In this document: piece after piece, positions 1 to 9,116 of the stretch | How the letters are laid out: every line of letters starts with the position of its first letter | How positions within the stretch are numbered: the stretch's first letter is position 1 | Source: Pseudorhodoferax soli | Lineage (GTDB): Bacteria; Pseudomonadota; Gammaproteobacteria; Burkholderiales; Burkholderiaceae_C | DNA: 64,000 nucleotides | Assembly (NCBI RefSeq): GCF_003337555.1 | Contig: NZ_QPJK01000007.1 | Coordinates: forward strand, 382,553-446,552 | Reading direction: 5' to 3' | Program-made: the position numbers and the translations under genes | Notes under the pieces: generated by a model | Databases searched by the model: none | Seen by the model: only the letters and a program-made list of their open reading frames with translations | What the model was told of the DNA's origin: nothing

Positions 1-1103
1 GCATCGCGCTGGCCTGCCGCCTGGGCGAACTGGTGGACGGCTGGGCCGCCTGCACCGCGCTGCGCCAGGAGATCGACGCGGGCCTGCAGGGCGCAGCGCC
101 CGCGCGCCACCGGGCCGCGCTGGGCCACCGCGTGCTGCACCGCGATGTGGGCATGGCGCTGTGGTCGGGCGTTGCCGCGGTGCTGGCGGTCTGCCTGTGC
201 AGTGCGTTCTGGATCCTGACCGGCTGGCCCTCGGGCTCGGTGGCGACCATGATGGCCGCGGTGCTGTGCTGCTTCTTCGCGACGATGGACGACCCGGCGC
301 CCGCGATCAACGCCTTCCTCAAGTACACGCTGTGGTCCATCCCGCTGTCGGCGCTTTATGTGCTGGTGCTGATGCCGCTGGTGCAGGATTTCGGCATGCT
401 GGTGCTGATCTGCGCGCCGGCCTTCCTGGTGCTGGGCTGCTACATGGCGCGCCCAAGCACCTTCCTGGCCGCCATGGCGATGCTGATGGGCGGACTCGGC
501 GGCACGCTGGCCATGCACGACACCGGCAACGCCGACATCGTCGGCTTCCTGAATGCCACGCTGGCGCAGACGCTGGGCGCGGTGGCCGCGGCTTGCGTCA
601 CGGGCCTCATGCGCTCGGTCGGCACCGACTGGAGCGCGCGCCGCATCCAGCGTGCGATCTGGCGCGAACTCGGCGAGATGGCCGCCGCCCCGCGCGCTCC
701 GCAGGACGATGGCTACACCGTGCGCGTGCTCGACCGCATCGGCCTGCTGGCCCTGCGCATCACGCATGCCGACGGCCGCAAGGACGCCACCACCAACGAC
801 GCGCTGCGCGACCTGCGCGTGGGCAAGGACATCGTCACGCTGCAGCAGGCCCGTGCCCACCTGCCCGCGGCGGCGACGGCCCGGCTGCTGGGCGGCATCG
901 CGGGCTTCTTCGGCGCGCGCAGCCGCGTGCCGGCAGCGCCCGTGCCCGCCGCGCTGCTGCCGGCGCTGGACGACACGCTGCAAGCCACGCTGGCCGCACC
1001 GCGCAGCGCAGCCGAATGGCGCGCCGCCGTGGCCGCGCTGGTCGGCCTGCGGCGCAACCTCTTCCCGCGCGCACAACCCCTGGCGCAAGGAGCCACACCA
1101 TGA
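1..1103 (+). CDS. FUSC family aromatic-acid efflux pump (5' partial)
   Basis: Only about the last 366 codons are present. The frame is open from base 3, so the true start lies upstream of the window. The visible part has about five hydrophobic helices in its first half, then a soluble helical C-terminal half, the layout of the FUSC/AaeB family of inner-membrane pumps for aromatic carboxylic acids. The assignment is strengthened by the next three genes: DUF1656, a HlyD-type adaptor and an outer-membrane factor, together a complete tripartite pump. The stop overlaps the next start as ATGA, so translation is probably coupled. The substrate is inferred from family only. Confidence 0.85.
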   Translation, partial: IALACRLGELVDGWAACTALRQEIDAGLQGAAPARHRAALGHRVLHRDVGMALWSGVAAVLAVCLCSAFWILTGWPSGSVATMMAAVLCCFFATMDDPAPAINAFLKYTLWSIPLSALYVLVLMPLVQDFGMLVLICAPAFLVLGCYMARPSTFLAAMAMLMGGLGGTLAMHDTGNADIVGFLNATLAQTLGAVAAACVTGLMRSVGTDWSARRIQRAIWRELGEMAAAPRAPQDDGYTVRVLDRIGLLALRITHADGRKDATTNDALRDLRVGKDIVTLQQARAHLPAAATARLLGGIAGFFGARSRVPAAPVPAALLPALDDTLQATLAAPRSAAEWRAAVAALVGLRRNLFPRAQPLAQGATP

Positions 1104-1318
1104 TCGGCGAGCTGAGTTTCTACGGCCTGTACATGCCCTGGCTGATGCCGCTGGCACTCGGCGCGCTGGCTGCTCTGTGGGGCCTGCGGCGCCTGCTGGC
1201 CGCGACCGGCCTGTACCGCCACATCTGGCATCCGGCGCTGTTCGACGTGGCGCTGTACGTGCTGCTGCTCCACGGGCTCAGCCGCGCCACCTACTTTCTG
1301 CAAACAGGTTCACCATGA
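1100..1318 (+). CDS. DUF1656 family small membrane protein (AaeX-like)
   Basis: A 72-residue protein with two hydrophobic helices (about residues 10-30 and 45-62). DUF1656 proteins such as E. coli AaeX are small inner-membrane partners encoded beside AaeAB-type pumps; their exact role is unknown. The start overlaps the stop of the pump gene (ATGA) and its own stop overlaps the start of the adaptor gene (ATGA), so the three genes are translationally chained. Size, topology and position all fit the family. Confidence 0.85.
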   Translation: MIGELSFYGLYMPWLMPLALGALAALWGLRRLLAATGLYRHIWHPALFDVALYVLLLHGLSRATYFLQTGSP

Positions 1319-2220
1319 AAACCGCCTCCTTCTTCAAGCACCCCTGGACCGTGGGCAGCGCCCGCGTGCTCCTCACCCTGCTCGTGACGGCCGCCGCCAT
1401 CTGGGCCGGCCTGCGGCTGTGGGACCACTACGAGGTCGCGCCCTGGACGCGCGACGGCCGCGTGCGCGCCAACATCGTGCAGATCGCGCCCGACGTCTCG
1501 GGCCTGGTCACGGCCGTGCCGGTCGCCGACAACCAGGCCGTGGCCGGCGGCACGCTGCTGTTCAAGGTCGACCGCGCGCGCTTCCAGCTCGCACTGCGCC
1601 AGGCCCAGGCCGCGCTGGGCGCGCAACAGGTCGCGCTGTCGCAGGCCAGGCGCGAGGACGCACGCAACCAGGCGCTCGGCAACCTCGTCTCGCAGGAGGT
1701 GCGCGAGCAGACCCGCATGCGCGTCGAGCAGGCCCAGGCCGGCGTGGCGCAGGCCACCGTCACGCGCGACACCGCGCAGCTCAACCTCTCGCGCGCCGAG
1801 GTGCGGGCACCGGTCGGCGGCCTCGTGACCAACCTGGATCTGCGCCAGGGCAGCTACGCCACGGCCGGCCGGCCGGCGCTGGCGCTGGTCGACGCGGCCT
1901 CGCTCTACGTGGAGGGCTACTTCGAGGAGACCAAGCTGCCGCGCATCCACATCGGCGACCGCGTGCGCGTCACGCCCATGGGCGGCGGCGCCGTGCTGGG
2001 CGGCACGGTCGACAGCCTGGCGGCTGGCATCGCCGACCGCGACCGCTCGACCAGCGCCAACCTGCTGCCCAGCGTCACGCCCACCTTCAACTGGGTGCGG
2101 CTGGCCCAGCGCGTGCCGGTGCGTGTGCGCCTGGACCCGCTGCCCGAAGGCACGCGCCTGGTCGCCGGCCAGACCGTGACGGTGCAGGTCGTCGAGGCCG
2201 CTGCCGCGCCCCGGAGCTGA
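1315..2220 (+). CDS. HlyD family periplasmic adaptor subunit (AaeA-like)
   Basis: A 301-residue membrane fusion protein. One N-terminal anchor helix (about residues 14-32) is followed by the motif WTRDGRVRANIVQIAPDVSG, which opens the biotinyl-lipoyl-like domain. A short alpha-helical hairpin (about 85-150), a second lipoyl half with the RAPVGGLVTNL motif and a beta-barrel follow. Adaptors of this type join an inner-membrane pump to an outer-membrane channel. It lies between the FUSC/DUF1656 pair and the outer-membrane factor and is about as long as E. coli AaeA (310). The start is fixed by the ATGA overlap. Confidence 0.9.
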   Translation: MKTASFFKHPWTVGSARVLLTLLVTAAAIWAGLRLWDHYEVAPWTRDGRVRANIVQIAPDVSGLVTAVPVADNQAVAGGTLLFKVDRARFQLALRQAQAALGAQQVALSQARREDARNQALGNLVSQEVREQTRMRVEQAQAGVAQATVTRDTAQLNLSRAEVRAPVGGLVTNLDLRQGSYATAGRPALALVDAASLYVEGYFEETKLPRIHIGDRVRVTPMGGGAVLGGTVDSLAAGIADRDRSTSANLLPSVTPTFNWVRLAQRVPVRVRLDPLPEGTRLVAGQTVTVQVVEAAAAPRS

Positions 2221-2222
2221 GC

Positions 2223-3668
2223 ATGGTCCGCCACCTCGCCCCGCGCGCCGCGCTGGCGCCACTCGCGCCCTTCGCTCTTGCACTGGCCCTGGCCGCCTGC
2301 AGCACCGCCCCGGTCGGGCCGGACTACCGCCAGCCGGCCGAGGCACTGGCCAGCCAACCGGCCGCCGCCCTGCCTTTCGCAGGCGCCCAGGCCGCGCCGT
2401 TCTCCGCCGAACCGCTGCCGCAGGATTGGTGGCGGCTGTGGCGCGCGCCCGTGGTCGACCGGCTGGTCGAGCAGGCGCTGGCGCACAACACCGACGTGCG
2501 CCAGGCCGTCGCCAACCTGGAGCGCATGCAGGCCCTGGAAGCGGAAGTGGGCGGCGCCACCCGGCCCGGCATCGGCCTCAGCGGCGGCCCCTCGTACGGC
2601 CATGTCTCTGGCCTGTCGCTGCTGCAGAAGGACCACGTGCCGCCCAATGCCGTGCACTACGGTGCCAATGCATCGCTGTCTTACCAGGTCGACTGGGTCG
2701 GCCAGATCCGCCGCGCCATCGAGGCGGCCGAGGCCGGCAGTGCCGGTGCCCAGGCTGCCGTCGACCTGGTGCGCGTGAACGTGGCCGCCGCCACGGCGCG
2801 CGCCTACGCCCAGGCCTGCACCAGCGGGCTGCGCCTGCAGGCCGCGCAGAAGTCGGTCCGGTTGCAGCGCGAGGCCCTGGGCGTGACCGAGCGGCTGCAG
2901 CAGGCCGGCCGCGCCGGCAGCATCGACGCCGCCCGCGCCCGCGCCCAGCTGCAGCAGCTGAACGCGGCACTGCCGCCGCTGCAGGCCGAGCGCCAGGGCG
3001 CGCTGTACCGGCTCGCCACGCTGACCGGCGCGCTGCCGCAGGACTTTCCGCGCGACGTGGCCGGCTGCGAGACGCCGCCGCAGGTGGCGGGCGCCATTCC
3101 CGTGGGCGACGGCGCGGCGCTGCTGCGGCGCCGGCCCGACGTGCGCCAGGCCGAGCGCGCGCTGGCCGAGGCCACGGCGCGCATCGGCGTGGCCGTGGGC
3201 GAGCTGTACCCCAAGGTCACGCTGGGCCTGTCGGCCGGCTCCGTCGGCGCGGCATCGGGCTTCGCACGCAGCGACACCTTCAGCTGGAGCCTGGGGCCGC
3301 TGATCTCGTGGACGGTGCCCAACACCGGCGTCGCGCAGGCCCGCATCGCGCAGGCCGAGGCCAGCACGCGCGCCGCGCTGGCGCGCTTCGACGGCACGGT
3401 GCTGACCGCGCTGCGCGAAACCGAGACCGCGCTGACCGTCTACGCACGCGAACTCGACCGCCACGCCGCGCTGCAGGCGGCCCGCGACGACAGCGCCAGC
3501 GTGGCCGCGCAGGCGCGCCAGCTCTACCAGAACGGCAAGACCGGCTACCTGGACGCGCTGGACGCCGAGCGCGTGATGGCTGCCAGCGATGCCGCGCTGG
3601 CGGCATCGGATGCGCAGCTGGCCGACGACCAGGTGAACGTGTTCCTGGCGCTGGGCGGGGGCTGGTAG
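2223..3668 (+). CDS. NodT-type outer-membrane efflux lipoprotein
   Basis: A 481-residue outer-membrane factor. The N-terminus is a lipoprotein signal ending in LALAAC, followed by the family hallmark STAPVGPDY and the QDWWRLW segment of the RND outer-membrane factor family. Two tandem OEP repeats of long helices and beta strands follow, with the typical RRRPDVRQAERALAEATARIG motif at about residue 300. These proteins trimerise into the exit duct of tripartite pumps. The gene starts two bases after the adaptor stop and closes the efflux operon. Confidence 0.92.
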   Translation: MVRHLAPRAALAPLAPFALALALAACSTAPVGPDYRQPAEALASQPAAALPFAGAQAAPFSAEPLPQDWWRLWRAPVVDRLVEQALAHNTDVRQAVANLERMQALEAEVGGATRPGIGLSGGPSYGHVSGLSLLQKDHVPPNAVHYGANASLSYQVDWVGQIRRAIEAAEAGSAGAQAAVDLVRVNVAAATARAYAQACTSGLRLQAAQKSVRLQREALGVTERLQQAGRAGSIDAARARAQLQQLNAALPPLQAERQGALYRLATLTGALPQDFPRDVAGCETPPQVAGAIPVGDGAALLRRRPDVRQAERALAEATARIGVAVGELYPKVTLGLSAGSVGAASGFARSDTFSWSLGPLISWTVPNTGVAQARIAQAEASTRAALARFDGTVLTALRETETALTVYARELDRHAALQAARDDSASVAAQARQLYQNGKTGYLDALDAERVMAASDAALAASDAQLADDQVNVFLALGGGW

Positions 3669-3743
3669 CCGCGCGGGACTTGCTGCAGCGCCGTTGACGC
3701 GCCTCCATTTCCGGACGTCGCCGAGCCGCCGGCGCGCTACCTC

Positions 3744-4134
3744 ATGCGCCCACCGCTGGTGGTGGACTGCAGCATGCTGGCAGGCAGGTTGTTCCACGAA
3801 GAGTGGAAGCAGCAAGCCGCCGACATCGTCGCGGGGCGCACCCTGCACGCCCCGCAGTTGCTGGTGACGGAGATCACCAGCGTTGCGCTCAAGAAGCACA
3901 AGCGCGGCATGGCGGAGATCGCGCTCGAAGCGCCTGCAGGCTTTTGCCCTTCTGGACATCCAACTGCATGCAGTGGCCCAACCGGCTCAGGTATTGGCCC
4001 TGGCCCTGCGGTACCAGCTCAGCGCCTGCGACACCAGCTACCTCTGGCTGGCGTCCGAACTCAAGGCCCCGCTTGCAACTTTCGACCAGCTCTTGGTCAC
4101 AGCCGCCGGTGAGCACCTGGGCAGCCTGGACTGA
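3744..4134 (+). pseudogene. PIN-domain (VapC-like) ribonuclease gene, frameshifted
   Basis: Two frames together encode one PIN-domain protein. The first frame gives the N-terminal half: LVVDCS with the first acidic residue, and LLVTEITSVALKK with the second. After about base 3932 the protein continues one frame over with LQAFALLDIQLH, ACDTSYLWLASEL and LATFDQLL, carrying the remaining acidic positions. Deleting one C from the CC at 3933-3934 restores a continuous 129-residue reading frame. PIN toxins are Mg-dependent RNases, normally paired with an antitoxin. The 75 bases upstream are too short to hold one and none is seen. This is probably an inactivated orphan toxin relic; a sequencing error cannot be excluded. 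Confidence 0.75.
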
Positions 4135-4962
4135 TCAGCCCGCCGCCAGCCTCGCCAACGCCTGCGCGGTGGCCGCATCGGCCGGAAAGAACGACTCCAC
4201 CGCCAGTTCCTGCAGCGTCACATCCACCGGCGTGCCGAAGATAGTCGTGGTGCTGATGAAGCTCAGGATGCCGGCCTCGGTGCGCAGCTGGAACGGCACC
4301 ACCACGCTGGACAGTTCGCCACCGCCCGCCGTGGCCACATGGCCGGCATCGCCCACCGGATAGGCCGCCAGCTCGTCGTGCAGGGCCTGCAGCACCGCGT
4401 CGCCCGTGGCCGCGATCTGCTGCTGCAGCCGCTCGAGCAGGTGCGCGCGCCACTGCGCGAGGTTGGCGATGCGGCTGGCCAGGCCTTGCGGATGCAGCGA
4501 CAGCCGCAACACGTTGACGGGCGGCTGCAGCAGTTCGGGCGCCGCGCCGGCCATCAGCAGCGGCACGATGGCGTTGGCCGCGACCAGGTGCCAGTGCCGG
4601 TCCACCGCCAGCGCCGGGTATGGCTCGTGGCCCTTGAGCACCAGATCCACCGCGCGGCGCGCAGCCGCCAGCGCCGGGTCGTCCAGGCCCCGCTGCCGGT
4701 ACATGGGCGCAAAGCCGGCCGCCACCAGCAGCGCATTGCGCTCGCGCAGCGGCACCTCCAGCCGCTCGGCCAGGCGCAGCACCATCTCGCGGCTGGGCGT
4801 GGCGCGGCCGGTCTCCACATAACTCAGGTGGCGCGTGGAGATCTCGGCCTCGTTGGCCAGGTCCAGCTGGCTCATGCGCCGGTGCTGGCGCCAATGGCGC
4901 AGGTGCAGGCCGAAGGGATCGCGGGCGCCGGGCTGGCGCAGGGCATGGGAGGGGCTGTGCAT
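4135..4962 (-). CDS. XRE family regulator with MmyB-like C-terminal domain
   Basis: A 275-residue DNA-binding protein. Residues about 18-75 form a lambda-repressor-type helix-turn-helix (MSQLDLANEAEISTRHLSYV then ETGRATPSREM). Residues about 105-270 match the MmyB-like ligand-binding domain (PYPALAVDRHWHLVAANAIV). Members are poorly characterised transcription regulators. It is transcribed away from the small membrane protein at 5096, with a shared 133-base promoter region, so it probably controls that gene and itself. The chosen ATG begins MHSPSH. Upstream in-frame codons are possible but lie in the intergenic region. Confidence 0.82.
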   Translation of the reverse strand: MHSPSHALRQPGARDPFGLHLRHWRQHRRMSQLDLANEAEISTRHLSYVETGRATPSREMVLRLAERLEVPLRERNALLVAAGFAPMYRQRGLDDPALAAARRAVDLVLKGHEPYPALAVDRHWHLVAANAIVPLLMAGAAPELLQPPVNVLRLSLHPQGLASRIANLAQWRAHLLERLQQQIAATGDAVLQALHDELAAYPVGDAGHVATAGGGELSSVVVPFQLRTEAGILSFISTTTIFGTPVDVTLQELAVESFFPADAATAQALARLAAG

Positions 4963-5095
4963 GGCGTGATTCTGGTGCCGCAGGTGCCATGCGCCCATGA
5001 CCTGCGACGTCATGGCTTCGCAACGCCGCCTGCACAACCATGCGGTCCAACGCCAGGGGATGGTCCCAGGGCGTACAACCCCAAGGAGTTCCGCC

Positions 5096-5518
5096 ATGTC
5101 TTCCCTCTTCGCCTCGCCCCGCTTCCTGTCCCGCGTGATGTGGGCCGATGCCGCCTCCTGCGCCGCCACCGGTGCCCTGCAGGTCGGTTTCACCGACGCG
5201 CTGGCCCGGCTCACCGGCCTGCCCGGCGGCCTGCTGGTGGGCACCGGCCTGTTTCTGCTGGCCTACGCCGCGGCGGCCGCCGCCATGGCCCGCCGCGCCA
5301 CGCCGCCGCGCACGCTGATCGCCCTGGTGGCTGTCGGCAACTTCGGCTGGGCCGCGGCCTGCGCGGCGCTGCTGGCCAGCGGCGTCTTCGCCGTCACGGC
5401 GTTGGGCGTGGCCTGGGTCGTCGCCCAGGCCGTGACCGTGGTGCTGCTGGCCGAGGCGCAGTGGATGGGCTTGCGCGCCACACGCCAGCCGCGTGCCGGC
5501 CTGGCCGCTTCGGCCTGA
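5096..5518 (+). CDS. Small four-helix membrane protein, function unknown
   Basis: A 140-residue protein with about four hydrophobic segments (about residues 15-30, 42-62, 75-96 and 100-122). The start is chosen for the AAGGAG ribosome site ending seven bases before it. Proteins of this kind (often annotated as integral membrane protein) frequently lie beside MmyB-type XRE regulators, as here. I do not recognise a defined function or a catalytic motif. The XRE gene at 4135 is divergent and likely regulates it. Confidence 0.7.
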   Translation: MSSLFASPRFLSRVMWADAASCAATGALQVGFTDALARLTGLPGGLLVGTGLFLLAYAAAAAAMARRATPPRTLIALVAVGNFGWAAACAALLASGVFAVTALGVAWVVAQAVTVVLLAEAQWMGLRATRQPRAGLAASA

Positions 5519-5571
5519 AGGCGGACCAATCCCCCGGGGGCGGGGGAACCAAATATGGACAATTGCGCCCC

Positions 5572-7167
5572 ATGAGCGCAACGCCCCTGCCCCACAACCC
5601 CTCCATCTGGGCCACGCTGCGTTACCGGCAGTTCCGCGCCCTGTGGAGCAGCGGCGGCGTCTACTTCATCGGCAACGCCATGCAGACCATGGCCGGCGCC
5701 TGGATGATGGTGGAGCTGACCGGCTCCTCCTTCCTGGCCGCCCTGGTGCAGACGGCCGTGTTCCTGCCCATGTTCCTGCTGTCGCTGCCGGCCGGCGTGC
5801 TGGCCGACATCACCGACCGGCGCCGGTTGATCCTCACCGCGCTGGTGGTGCAGGCCATCGCCGGCACGCTGATGGCCGTGCTGGTGCTGGCCGGCATCGG
5901 TGGCCCCGGCACGCTGCTGTTCATGATCTTCGTGGCGGGCTGCTGCACGGCGCTGCTATCGCCGGCCTGGAACTCCACCATCGCCGACTCGGTCACGCGC
6001 GCGGACCTGCCGCAGGCCATCACCTGCGTGTCCATTGCCTACAACGCGGCGCGCGCGGTCGGTCCGGCGCTGGCCGGCCTGGTGTTCACGCTGGTGGGCG
6101 GCGCCTGGAACTTCGCGCTGGCCGTGGTGGCCGTGGTGGTGATGGCGCTGGCGATCCGGCGCTTCCCGCCCAAGCCGCACCCGCCCTCGCGGCTGCCGGC
6201 CGAGCGCCTGTGGGGCGGGATGATGGCCGCGCTGCGCTTCGCCTGGCATTCGCAGACCGTGCTGGCCCAGCTGGTGCGCACCGTGGCCTACGCCGGCGCC
6301 GGCTCGGCGCTGTGGGCGCTGCTGCCGACCATCGGCGCGCAGAAGCTGGGCCTGGGCGCCACCGGCTACGGCATGCTGATGGGCTGCCTGGGCACGGGCG
6401 CCGTGCTGATCGGCCTGGTCGTGGGCCAGCTGCGCCACCGCGTGGGCCTGGAGAAGCTCGTCGCCATCGGCTGCGTGGTCTATGCCGCCGTCAACCTGAT
6501 CGCCGCCTTCGCGCCCTGGCCGGCGCTGGTCTACCTCTCGCTCGTCGCAGGCGGCGCGGCCTGGATGGCGGTGATGTCCACCTTCAACACCGCCACCCAG
6601 ACCAGCGTGCCGCCCTGGGTGCGCTCGCGCGCGGTGGCCATGCACACGCTGTGCGCGCTGGGCTCGTTCGCGCTGGGCTCGGCCTTCTGGGGCGCCATGG
6701 CCGACATCACGGGCCTGACCTTCACGCTGGTGGTCGCCGCGGCCACCATGGCCGCCGGCCTGCTGCTGGGCAAGCCGTTCCCGTTGCGCATGGGCGATGC
6801 ACAGGACGTGACGCAGACCACGCCCTGGGACGAGCTCTACGTCTCCAAGGAGCCCGCGCCCGAAGCCGGCCCCGTCGCCATCGAGATCGGCTACCGCATC
6901 CGGCCCGAGGACGCCGCCACCTTCCTGGAAGCCACCAGCCTGCTGCGCGCCCACCGCAAGCGCGACGGCGCGACCTTCTGGCGCGTCTACCGCGACCTGG
7001 CCGATCCCTCGCGCTACGTGGAGCGCTTCATCGTGAGCTCCTGGGCCGACTACCTGCACCAGCGCGCGCGCCACACGCAGGCCGACCACGAACTCGAAGC
7101 GACGGTGCGCGCCTTCGTGCTGCCCGGCGAGGCGGTGGAGATGAAGCACTACCTGGCCGAAGCCTGA
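5572..7167 (+). CDS. MFS exporter (MFS_3/EntS type) with C-terminal ABM-like domain
   Basis: A 531-residue protein. Residues about 1-410 carry the 12-helix MFS fold, with the conserved loop LADITDRRRLIL after helix 2. Residues about 435-531 are a soluble tail resembling the ferredoxin-like antibiotic-biosynthesis-monooxygenase fold, starting near VAIEIGYRIRPEDAATFLEA. This combination is typical of the MFS_3 (enterobactin-exporter-like) family; the function of the tail is not established. It starts 53 bases after the small membrane gene and ends six bases before the next gene, so it is probably co-transcribed with the cyclodeaminase-like enzyme. The substrate is unknown. Confidence 0.85.
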   Translation: MSATPLPHNPSIWATLRYRQFRALWSSGGVYFIGNAMQTMAGAWMMVELTGSSFLAALVQTAVFLPMFLLSLPAGVLADITDRRRLILTALVVQAIAGTLMAVLVLAGIGGPGTLLFMIFVAGCCTALLSPAWNSTIADSVTRADLPQAITCVSIAYNAARAVGPALAGLVFTLVGGAWNFALAVVAVVVMALAIRRFPPKPHPPSRLPAERLWGGMMAALRFAWHSQTVLAQLVRTVAYAGAGSALWALLPTIGAQKLGLGATGYGMLMGCLGTGAVLIGLVVGQLRHRVGLEKLVAIGCVVYAAVNLIAAFAPWPALVYLSLVAGGAAWMAVMSTFNTATQTSVPPWVRSRAVAMHTLCALGSFALGSAFWGAMADITGLTFTLVVAAATMAAGLLLGKPFPLRMGDAQDVTQTTPWDELYVSKEPAPEAGPVAIEIGYRIRPEDAATFLEATSLLRAHRKRDGATFWRVYRDLADPSRYVERFIVSSWADYLHQRARHTQADHELEATVRAFVLPGEAVEMKHYLAEA

Positions 7168-7173
7168 GATTCC

Positions 7174-8118
7174 ATGCGGTTCATCGACGCCGCGGCCGTG
7201 CACGCCGCCCTGCCCTTTGCGCACCTCATCGACACGCTGCGCACAGCCTTCGCCACGCCCTGCATGGTGCCGCTGCGCCACACGCACGCGGTCGACGCGC
7301 GCTTCACCTCACTGATCATGCCGGCCTGGACCGCGCGCCACTACGGCGTCAAGGTCATCAACATCGCGCCCGGCAATGCGGCGCTGGGCCTGCCCGGCCT
7401 GCACGCGAGCTACCTGCTGCACGACGCGGCCACGGGCGTGCCGCTGGCGCTGCTCGATGGCGACGCCATCACCGCGCGGCGCACCGTCGCGGCCTCGGCG
7501 CTGGCCGCTTCGTTCCTTGCGCGCGAGGACGCGCAGCACCTGCTGGTGGTCGGCGCGGGGCGGCTCGCGCGGCTGCTGCCCGCTGCCTTCGCCGCGGTGC
7601 GCCCGATCCGCCGCGTGACGGTGTGGGCGCGTTCGTCCCCGCAGGCCACGGCGCTGGCCGCCAGCCTGCGCGAGGACGGCTTCGATGCGCTGGCCGCGCA
7701 CGACCTGCCGACCGCCTGCGCCGCCGCCGACATCGTCAGCTGCGCCACGCTGGCCACCACGCCCGTGGTGCAAGGCGCCTGGCTGGCCCCGGGCAGCCAC
7801 CTGGACCTGATCGGCAGCTTCTCGCCCGCGATGTGCGAGGCCGACGACGCCTGCTTCGCCGCGGCCGGCGTCTACATCGACACGCCGGAGGCTCTGCAGA
7901 AAAGCGGCGACCTGTTGGGCCCGCTGTCGCGCGGCGTGTTCCGCGCCGAGGACGTGCGCGGCACGCTGGCCGACCTCGTGGCGGGCAGCGCCCAGGGCCG
8001 CCGCGCGGCCGGCGAGCGCACGGTGTTCAAGGCCGTCGGCACCGCCTTGGAAGACCTGGCGGCGGCCGTGGCGGTGCTGGAGGCGGAAGAACAGGCCGCG
8101 GCTACGCGTCGACCTTGA
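7174..8118 (+). CDS. Ornithine cyclodeaminase / mu-crystallin family enzyme
   Basis: A 314-residue NAD(P)-dependent enzyme of the ornithine cyclodeaminase/mu-crystallin family. The N-terminal part contains GVKVINIAPGNAALGLPGLHA, corresponding to the substrate-binding lysine region. The Rossmann part starts at LLVVGAGRLARLLPAAF (the usual GxGxQA is here GAGRLA). Members catalyse cyclisation of ornithine, reduction of cyclic imines (pyrroline-2-carboxylate, ketimines) or alanine dehydrogenation; sequence alone does not decide. It follows the MFS gene by six bases. Its last 17 bases overlap the end of the convergent Bug gene. Confidence 0.82.
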   Translation: MRFIDAAAVHAALPFAHLIDTLRTAFATPCMVPLRHTHAVDARFTSLIMPAWTARHYGVKVINIAPGNAALGLPGLHASYLLHDAATGVPLALLDGDAITARRTVAASALAASFLAREDAQHLLVVGAGRLARLLPAAFAAVRPIRRVTVWARSSPQATALAASLREDGFDALAAHDLPTACAAADIVSCATLATTPVVQGAWLAPGSHLDLIGSFSPAMCEADDACFAAAGVYIDTPEALQKSGDLLGPLSRGVFRAEDVRGTLADLVAGSAQGRRAAGERTVFKAVGTALEDLAAAVAVLEAEEQAAATRRP

Positions 8119-9079
8119 CCTTGCCGTCGCGGACCACCTTGCCCCACTTGGCGGTCTCGCTGGCGATGAACTGCGTGAACTTCTCGCGCGTGCCGCCGCC
8201 GTCTTCCGCGCCGTAGGTGTCCAGCCGCTCCTGCACGTCGGGCATGGCTAGCACGGTGTTGACGTCGCGGTTGACCTTGTCGGCGATCGGCGTCGGCAGC
8301 TTGCCGGGGCCGACCAGGCCGTACCAGGTGGTGGCCTCGAAGCCTTCGAAGCCCTGCTCCTGCATGGTCGGCACGCCGGGGTGGCCCTTGGCGCGGCGCG
8401 TGCGCGTCTGCGCCACGGCCACCACCTTGCCGCTCTTCACATGCGGCGTGGCCGCCGTCATGGTCTCGAAGCTGTACTGGATCTGGTTGCCCATGAGGTC
8501 GGCCAGCAGCGGGCCGCTGCCCTTGTAGGGCACGTGCATGGCGTCCAGCCCGCCCTGCAGCTTGAACATCTCCAGCGCCAGGTGCTGGGCCGAACCGGCA
8601 CCGGCCGAGCCGAAGCTGACCTTGCCGGGCTCGGCCTTGCACAGCGCCACGATGTCCTTGAGCGTGGTGGCCTTCTGGCCGGGGCCGGCGATCAGCAGGT
8701 TGGGCGTCACGCCCACCATGACGATGGGCACGAAGTCGCGCTGCACGTCGTAGCGCAGCTTGGGCTGCAGGCTGGGCGCCAGCGCATGGCTGTTGATGTG
8801 CGCCATCAGCAGCGTGCTGCCGTCGCTGGGCTGCTGCGACACGTACTCGGCCGCCAGCACGCCGGCCACACCGGGCTTGTTCTCGACGATGACCGACTGG
8901 CCCCACATGGCCGTGAGCTTCTGCGCCACCACGCGCGCCAGCGCGTCGGTGCCGCCGCCGGGCGGGAAGCCCACGACGATGCGCACCGGGCCGGAAGGCC
9001 AGTCCTGCGCGAACAGGGAGGGGGCGCCGAGCGTGGCCGCCGCGGCGCCCACGGCCTGGATCAGGGAACGTCTTTGCAT
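8102..9079 (-). CDS. Bug family tripartite tricarboxylate transporter receptor
   Basis: A 325-residue periplasmic binding protein with a twin-arginine-like start (MQRRSLIQAVGAAAATLGAP) and a signal cut near SLFAQ-DWPS. The mature part has the Bug hallmarks: PVRIVVGFPPGGGTDALAR near the N-terminus, a central PADG-like segment (here QPSDGSTLLM) and HVPYKGSGPLLADLMGNQI. Bug receptors deliver organic acids to TctAB-type permeases, which are not in this window. It is 37 bases downstream of the aminotransferase on the same strand, so the two form an operon. A GGAG site precedes the ATG. The likely ligand is a small hydroxy or keto acid, judged by context only. Confidence 0.92.
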   Translation of the reverse strand: MQRRSLIQAVGAAAATLGAPSLFAQDWPSGPVRIVVGFPPGGGTDALARVVAQKLTAMWGQSVIVENKPGVAGVLAAEYVSQQPSDGSTLLMAHINSHALAPSLQPKLRYDVQRDFVPIVMVGVTPNLLIAGPGQKATTLKDIVALCKAEPGKVSFGSAGAGSAQHLALEMFKLQGGLDAMHVPYKGSGPLLADLMGNQIQYSFETMTAATPHVKSGKVVAVAQTRTRRAKGHPGVPTMQEQGFEGFEATTWYGLVGPGKLPTPIADKVNRDVNTVLAMPDVQERLDTYGAEDGGGTREKFTQFIASETAKWGKVVRDGKVKVDA

Positions 9080-9116
9080 CGTGTGTCTCCGGGTGTGTTG
9101 GGATGCCGCGAACGCT

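Noticed and set aside
1917-3959. 680-codon minus-strand frame across the efflux operon
   Set aside because: Covers the adaptor and outer-membrane factor genes in antisense, with no ribosome site and no recognisable protein.
4339-5571. Upstream extension of the MFS frame for about 410 codons
   Set aside because: It runs through the XRE gene and the small membrane gene in another frame. The MFS fold begins at the ATG at 5572.
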